This document shows, one piece after another, positions 60,853 to 64,000 of a stretch of 64,000 nt of DNA. The position numbers and the translations under genes are program-made. Numbering within the stretch: the first letter of the stretch is position 1; every line of letters begins with the position of its first letter. The notes under the pieces are model-generated. The model made no database searches. It worked only from the letters and a program-made list of their open reading frames with translations, and was not told the origin of the DNA. Source of the stretch: Fusicatenibacter saccharivorans. GTDB taxonomy: Bacteria; Bacillota; Clostridia; Lachnospirales; Lachnospiraceae. The stretch covers positions 62,001-126,000 of the forward strand of contig NZ_JADNOP010000007.1 of NCBI RefSeq assembly GCF_015557635.1. The letters run 5' to 3'.

Positions 60853-60928
60853 AGCAGATATTCTCAATCCGATTCGCTGCTTATTGTTTTTCACCATGGA
60901 AGCAAAGGACTTCCTTGATTTGGTTAAA
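60853..60928 (+). repeat. Dispersed structured repeat, internally deleted copy C
   Basis: 76 bp. It keeps both ends of the element seen at 17470 and 48935 (CAATCCGATTCGCT at the left; GCTTATTG, ATGGAAGCA, GGACTT and GGTTAAA at the right) but lacks about 90 internal bases, joined at a shared GCT. Confidence 0.6.
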
Positions 60929-60965
60929 TCATATTTGGAAACTTCTAAAGTGTCAGTTGACGTAG

Positions 60966-61727
60966 TTAGAAAAACAGCATCACCACTCCCAGCGCACAAA
61001 GCAAAATTCCCGTCACGCGGTTCAGCATTTTCACATTTGCCCCGTTGGCCCATTTCGCTCCAATCTGTGCAAAGACCAGGGTACTGATGACACAGGCAAT
61101 CAGAATTGGAATGTCCGGCGCGCCGCCGATATAAAAATGGGAGATCGCACCGGTCAGAGCTGTAAAGGTCATAATAAAGACGCTCGTTCCAACTCCTGTT
61201 TTCAGTTCATATCCGAGCACGCTGGTCAGCACCAGAAGCAGCATCATGCCACCGCCTGCTCCGACAAATCCACAGATAAATCCAATCACAACACCGCAGA
61301 GAATCGACTGCTGGATTTTCTGTTTTTCTGATTTATTTGCCTGTACTTCTTTCGTCGTCATGATCGGACGGATGATAAATTTCAGTCCGACAAACAGTGT
61401 CATCACTTTCGAAAATCCGCCCATGGTTCCATTTGGCACCAGCGAAGATACGAAGCTGCCGACCAGTGTAAAAATCAGAACAGATATCAGCATAATCACG
61501 CCATGGCGGATATCAATGTTTTTATTCTTTTTATAAGTCCAGGCACTTACTCCTGATGCCAGCACATCCGATGCCAGCGCAATGCCAATCGCCTGATAAG
61601 CCGGCATGTGTAAAAAGGTAATCAGCATCGGTGAAACAACGGCCGCTGCGGAGAGTCCCGCAAGTCCCGTGCCAAGGCCGGCGCCAAGACCAGCCACAAT
61701 ACATACGATAAGTTGTGTTATTGTCAT
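60966..61727 (-). CDS. TauE/SafE-family membrane exporter
   Basis: 253 residues, about eight membrane segments, glycine-rich first helix (VAGLGAGLGTGLAGLSAAAV) and the repeated GxGGG pattern FVGAGGGMMLLLVLTSVLG of the TauE/SafE (DUF81) family. Members export sulfite, sulfoacetate or other organic anions; the substrate here is unknown. The ribosome site is weak. It lies upstream-adjacent to the MarR gene on the same strand with a 140-bp gap. Confidence 0.88.
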   Translation of the reverse strand: MTITQLIVCIVAGLGAGLGTGLAGLSAAAVVSPMLITFLHMPAYQAIGIALASDVLASGVSAWTYKKNKNIDIRHGVIMLISVLIFTLVGSFVSSLVPNGTMGGFSKVMTLFVGLKFIIRPIMTTKEVQANKSEKQKIQQSILCGVVIGFICGFVGAGGGMMLLLVLTSVLGYELKTGVGTSVFIMTFTALTGAISHFYIGGAPDIPILIACVISTLVFAQIGAKWANGANVKMLNRVTGILLCALGVVMLFF

Positions 61728-61867
61728 AGTTTTTCTGTCATCCGCTTAGATCCGTTGCACTTTTCCTGTACTTTGCCATTTAGGGGCAGATGACTGTTTT
61801 CCTCCTCTTTCTGTTTTTGTTTTGTCTTATTTTTCTATTATGTTCTTCTCTCTGGCTTTCAGCGTTT

Positions 61868-62290
61868 TTATTTTTCCGTCACGTTCCTCCGAATCAGCTC
61901 GCATAATCTGAGAAATTCTTCCCTGTCTTCTCTGGAAATTCCGGAAAACAACGATTCTCCAAACGCTCTCTGGCAATCCTGTCCAAAGCGGATAATTTCT
62001 GATGCACTTTCTTCTAGCTTCAAATGCACTTTCTTGCGATCCGCCGCATCTGTTTCTTTTTGAATGTATCCTTTTTCACACAGCTTGTTCACTGCCAGTG
62101 AAACATGCGATTTCTGCATTTTCCGCACACGCACAATATCCACTGCAAGATCAAACTGGCTGTTATTCGCAAGAAACAGCAGAACATCCACTTCCGCAGC
62201 TGACAGATCATAACGCACCATGACCTTTTTTCGGTACTGGTTGTATTTTCGTTCTACCTCCACTGCAAATTGCCATTGTTCATCAAACAT
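61868..62290 (-). CDS. MarR-family transcriptional regulator
   Basis: 140 residues; winged HTH with YDLSAAEVDVLLFLANNSQF, KSHVSLAVNKLCEKGYIQKE and the DAADRKKVHLKL wing. Its own promoter (62351-62379) contains a GTTC-N6-GAAC palindrome in the spacer, with a second copy in the early leader, indicating autorepression. Divergent from the MATE transporter, which it may also control. Confidence 0.88.
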   Translation of the reverse strand: MFDEQWQFAVEVERKYNQYRKKVMVRYDLSAAEVDVLLFLANNSQFDLAVDIVRVRKMQKSHVSLAVNKLCEKGYIQKETDAADRKKVHLKLEESASEIIRFGQDCQRAFGESLFSGISREDREEFLRLCELIRRNVTEK

Positions 62291-62328
62291 ACTTTTTCAC
62301 CTTCTTTTTTAACTTGATATTCTTATTT

Positions 62329-62379
62329 GTTCTATTTTGAACTTTTTTGTATAATAGTTCTTTTTTGAACATTTGTCAA
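62329..62379 (-). promoter_or_regulatory. marR promoter with two GTTC-N6-GAAC operators
   Basis: Reverse strand: TTGACA (62374-62379), 17 bp, TATTAT (62351-62356). GTTCTTTTTTGAAC (62357-62370) fills the spacer and GTTCTATTTTGAAC (62329-62342) lies just past the -10. Confidence 0.65.
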
Positions 62380-62515
62380 GGAGTGTACACGGAAAACGTT
62401 CGAACTTATAAATCTAAAGTATTTTTATAAAGTGCAGAAAATTATATTCTTGACTCTATAATTATTGTAGGGTTTACTATAATCGTAACATTCTACAACA
62501 GGAGGTTTCCCTATC

Positions 62516-63856
62516 ATGGAACGAAACTTAACAACCGGCAGTATCTGGAAAAATATTTTCTATTTTTCGCTGCCTTATCTCTTATCGTATTTTCTGCAGA
62601 CGCTCTACGGCATGGCAGATCTTTTCATCATCGGTCAGTTTGACGGTGCGGCCGGTACAACAGCCGTTTCCATCGGCAGTCAGGTTATGCATATGATTAC
62701 CGTTATCATCGTGGGACTTGCCATGGGAACGACTGTCAGCATCGCGCAGGCCGTCGGCGCAAAAGATAAAAAGCAGGCATCACGCTGCACAGGAAATACC
62801 ATCACTTTATTTCTCGGTGTTTCCGTCGTGCTGATGGTAATCCTGCTTCTTCTGGTAAAGCCGATCGTACTTGTGATGTCCACACCATCCGAAGCCGTTT
62901 CCGGCACCGTCGCTTATCTGACGATCTGTTTCATTGGTATTCCATTCATCACCGCGTATAATATCATCAGTTCCATCTTCCGTGGACTTGGTGATTCGAA
63001 AAGCCCGATGTACTTCATCGCAGTCGCATGTGCGGCCAATATCGCACTCGACTATCTCTTTATGGGCGCCCTGCATCTTGGTCCATCCGGTGCCGCGCTT
63101 GGAACCACGCTTTCCCAGACACTCAGCGTCATTCTGGCACTGATTGCGATCCGCAAACGTGATACCGGCATCCGTCTTACCCGGTCGGATCTCTCCCCTC
63201 AGACAGCTGTGATGGGACAGATTCTTAAAATCGGTGTTCCGATCGCCCTGCAGGATGGTTTTATTCAGATCGCCTTTATCATCATTACCATCATCGCTAA
63301 CCGGCGCGGTCTGGAAGCAGCGGCTGCAGTCGGTATTGTAGAGAAAATCATCAGCTTCCTGTTCCTGATTCCATCTTCCATGCTTTCCACTGTTTCGGCG
63401 CTCGGCGCGCAGAACATCGGTGCTGGAAAGCAGAAGCGTGCCGAACAGACCATGTGGTGTGCTGCACTGATTACTGTCGTTTTCGGACTGATCGTCGTTA
63501 TTACGATTCAGTTTATTTCCGTTCCTGTGGTCGGTCTTTTCACAACAGATGCGGAGGTTGCACGCCTCGGCGGTCAGTATATCCGCGGTTATATCTGGGA
63601 CTGCATTTTTGCTGGAGTCCACTTCACCTTCAGCGGCTATTTCTGTGCCTGCGGACGGTCGGAATTTTCCTTCCTGCACAATATCATTGCCATTCTGCTT
63701 GTTAGAATCCCCGGTGTGTATCTGACTTCCATCTGGTTCCCGGACACGCTGTTCCCGATGGGCATTACAACGGCATGTGGATCTCTGACCTCTATTATCC
63801 TCTGCCTGCTGGTGTTTCGGTACTTAAAGAAGAAACCGATTCGTACTGCTGTATAA
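62516..63856 (+). CDS. MATE-family efflux transporter
   Basis: 446 residues, twelve membrane segments, two homologous halves starting near 10 and 230. Family features: YGMADLFIIGQFDGAAGTTA in the first half, IFRGLGDSKSPM, and GIVEKIISFLFLIPSSMLST in the second. MATE proteins expel drugs or metabolites in exchange for sodium or protons. CAGGAGG ribosome site. The 225-bp gap to the divergent marR gene holds the GTTC/GAAC operators, suggesting joint control. Confidence 0.92.
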   Translation: MERNLTTGSIWKNIFYFSLPYLLSYFLQTLYGMADLFIIGQFDGAAGTTAVSIGSQVMHMITVIIVGLAMGTTVSIAQAVGAKDKKQASRCTGNTITLFLGVSVVLMVILLLLVKPIVLVMSTPSEAVSGTVAYLTICFIGIPFITAYNIISSIFRGLGDSKSPMYFIAVACAANIALDYLFMGALHLGPSGAALGTTLSQTLSVILALIAIRKRDTGIRLTRSDLSPQTAVMGQILKIGVPIALQDGFIQIAFIIITIIANRRGLEAAAAVGIVEKIISFLFLIPSSMLSTVSALGAQNIGAGKQKRAEQTMWCAALITVVFGLIVVITIQFISVPVVGLFTTDAEVARLGGQYIRGYIWDCIFAGVHFTFSGYFCACGRSEFSFLHNIIAILLVRIPGVYLTSIWFPDTLFPMGITTACGSLTSIILCLLVFRYLKKKPIRTAV

Positions 63857-64000
63857 ATTTTCTTTGGAGATATCTTTATGACAGACGATCGCAGGAAATC
63901 ACCTTAATTGACAACGGAATGACAAGCGATCCAGAAAAATTTGTAACAGAAATCCGAATCCCGATTCGACCTTCGGATTCTTTTTAAAAACAACAACCGG
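63857..64000 (+). terminator. Tail region with the MATE gene terminator
   Basis: AATCCGAA (63951-63958) pairs with TTCGGATT (63972-63979), followed by CTTTTT: a clear terminator. Before it a 9-codon ORF (63879-63908) with a GGAGA site is probably without function. Confidence 0.7.

Noticed and set aside
17470-60928. The structured repeats as a CRISPR array
   Set aside because: Three dispersed copies of ~160 bp, no regular spacers, and no cas genes in the window.
63879-63908. A 9-codon ORF after the MATE gene
   Set aside because: Too short, and nothing beyond a weak ribosome site supports it.

Overview
This window looks like chromosomal DNA from an endospore-forming anaerobe of the Clostridia, most likely the gut family Lachnospiraceae. 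Evidence is the sporulation and germination genes (spoVT, spoIIR, gerA, a gerB-gerC fusion, spmB), strong AGGAGG-type ribosome binding sites, the MEP-pathway gene ispE, and many carbohydrate and amino-acid catabolic operons in short alternating transcription units. I saw no rRNA, tRNA, CRISPR array, prophage or intact insertion sequence. Assignment below family level is not justified.

Layout. 1-5.2 kb: a reverse-strand operon of a CooC-like nickel-type ATPase with an intact CxC motif, a MoxR AAA+ ATPase, a VWA/MIDAS protein and a zinc-ribbon protein cut by the window edge. A separate DUF3786-like gene shares a duplicated promoter/operator with it. TetR and Rrf2 regulators lie divergently. This resembles a metallocofactor insertion or activation module. 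5.4-8 kb: Rrf2, a gene stub, DegV, and spoVT behind a sigma-G-type promoter. 8.2-12.7 kb: a peptide/nickel-type ABC importer without a binding protein, convergent with an M19 dipeptidase. 13-15.4 kb: an alanine/glycine symporter and a decayed codB. 15.5-19.6 kb: TetR, fucO under a Rex-type operator, an FKBP lipoprotein and a small anchored protein. 19.8-27 kb: DUF1934, murI, spoIIR, the gerB-gerC fusion, gerA, GntR and ispE. 27.5-33.5 kb: azlCD, GH51 arabinofuranosidase, BrnT/BrnA-type toxin-antitoxin, cysteine desulfidase cyuA and a nucleoside-hydrolase-like enzyme. 33.6-40.1 kb: an LplBC/LipO-type sugar importer divergent from its probable two-component system. 40.2-46.7 kb: GntR, Rrf2, then lpdC-tanB-lpdB-lpdD with a divergent LysR gene, a compact gallotannin-to-pyrogallol pathway. 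46.8-51.7 kb: a GH42 remnant, metY with a leader peptide containing Met-Cys-Cys-Ser, LysR, cysK and spmB. 51.8-58.4 kb: GH36 alpha-galactosidase, GH38 alpha-mannosidase and a GntR/LacI-type regulator with paired operators. 58.4-64 kb: MerR, SDR, TauE-like exporter, MarR and MATE transporter.

Points worth most attention: (1) the CooC/MoxR/VWA/zinc-ribbon/DUF3786 regulon; (2) the complete tannase plus gallate decarboxylase operon, in which the galloyl-binding residues are conserved; (3) a dispersed ~160-bp element in three copies with a conserved multi-hairpin fold; (4) the GerB-GerC fusion that keeps an internal lipobox; (5) the metY leader peptide. All function calls come from reading motifs and remembered family features; no database search was run.
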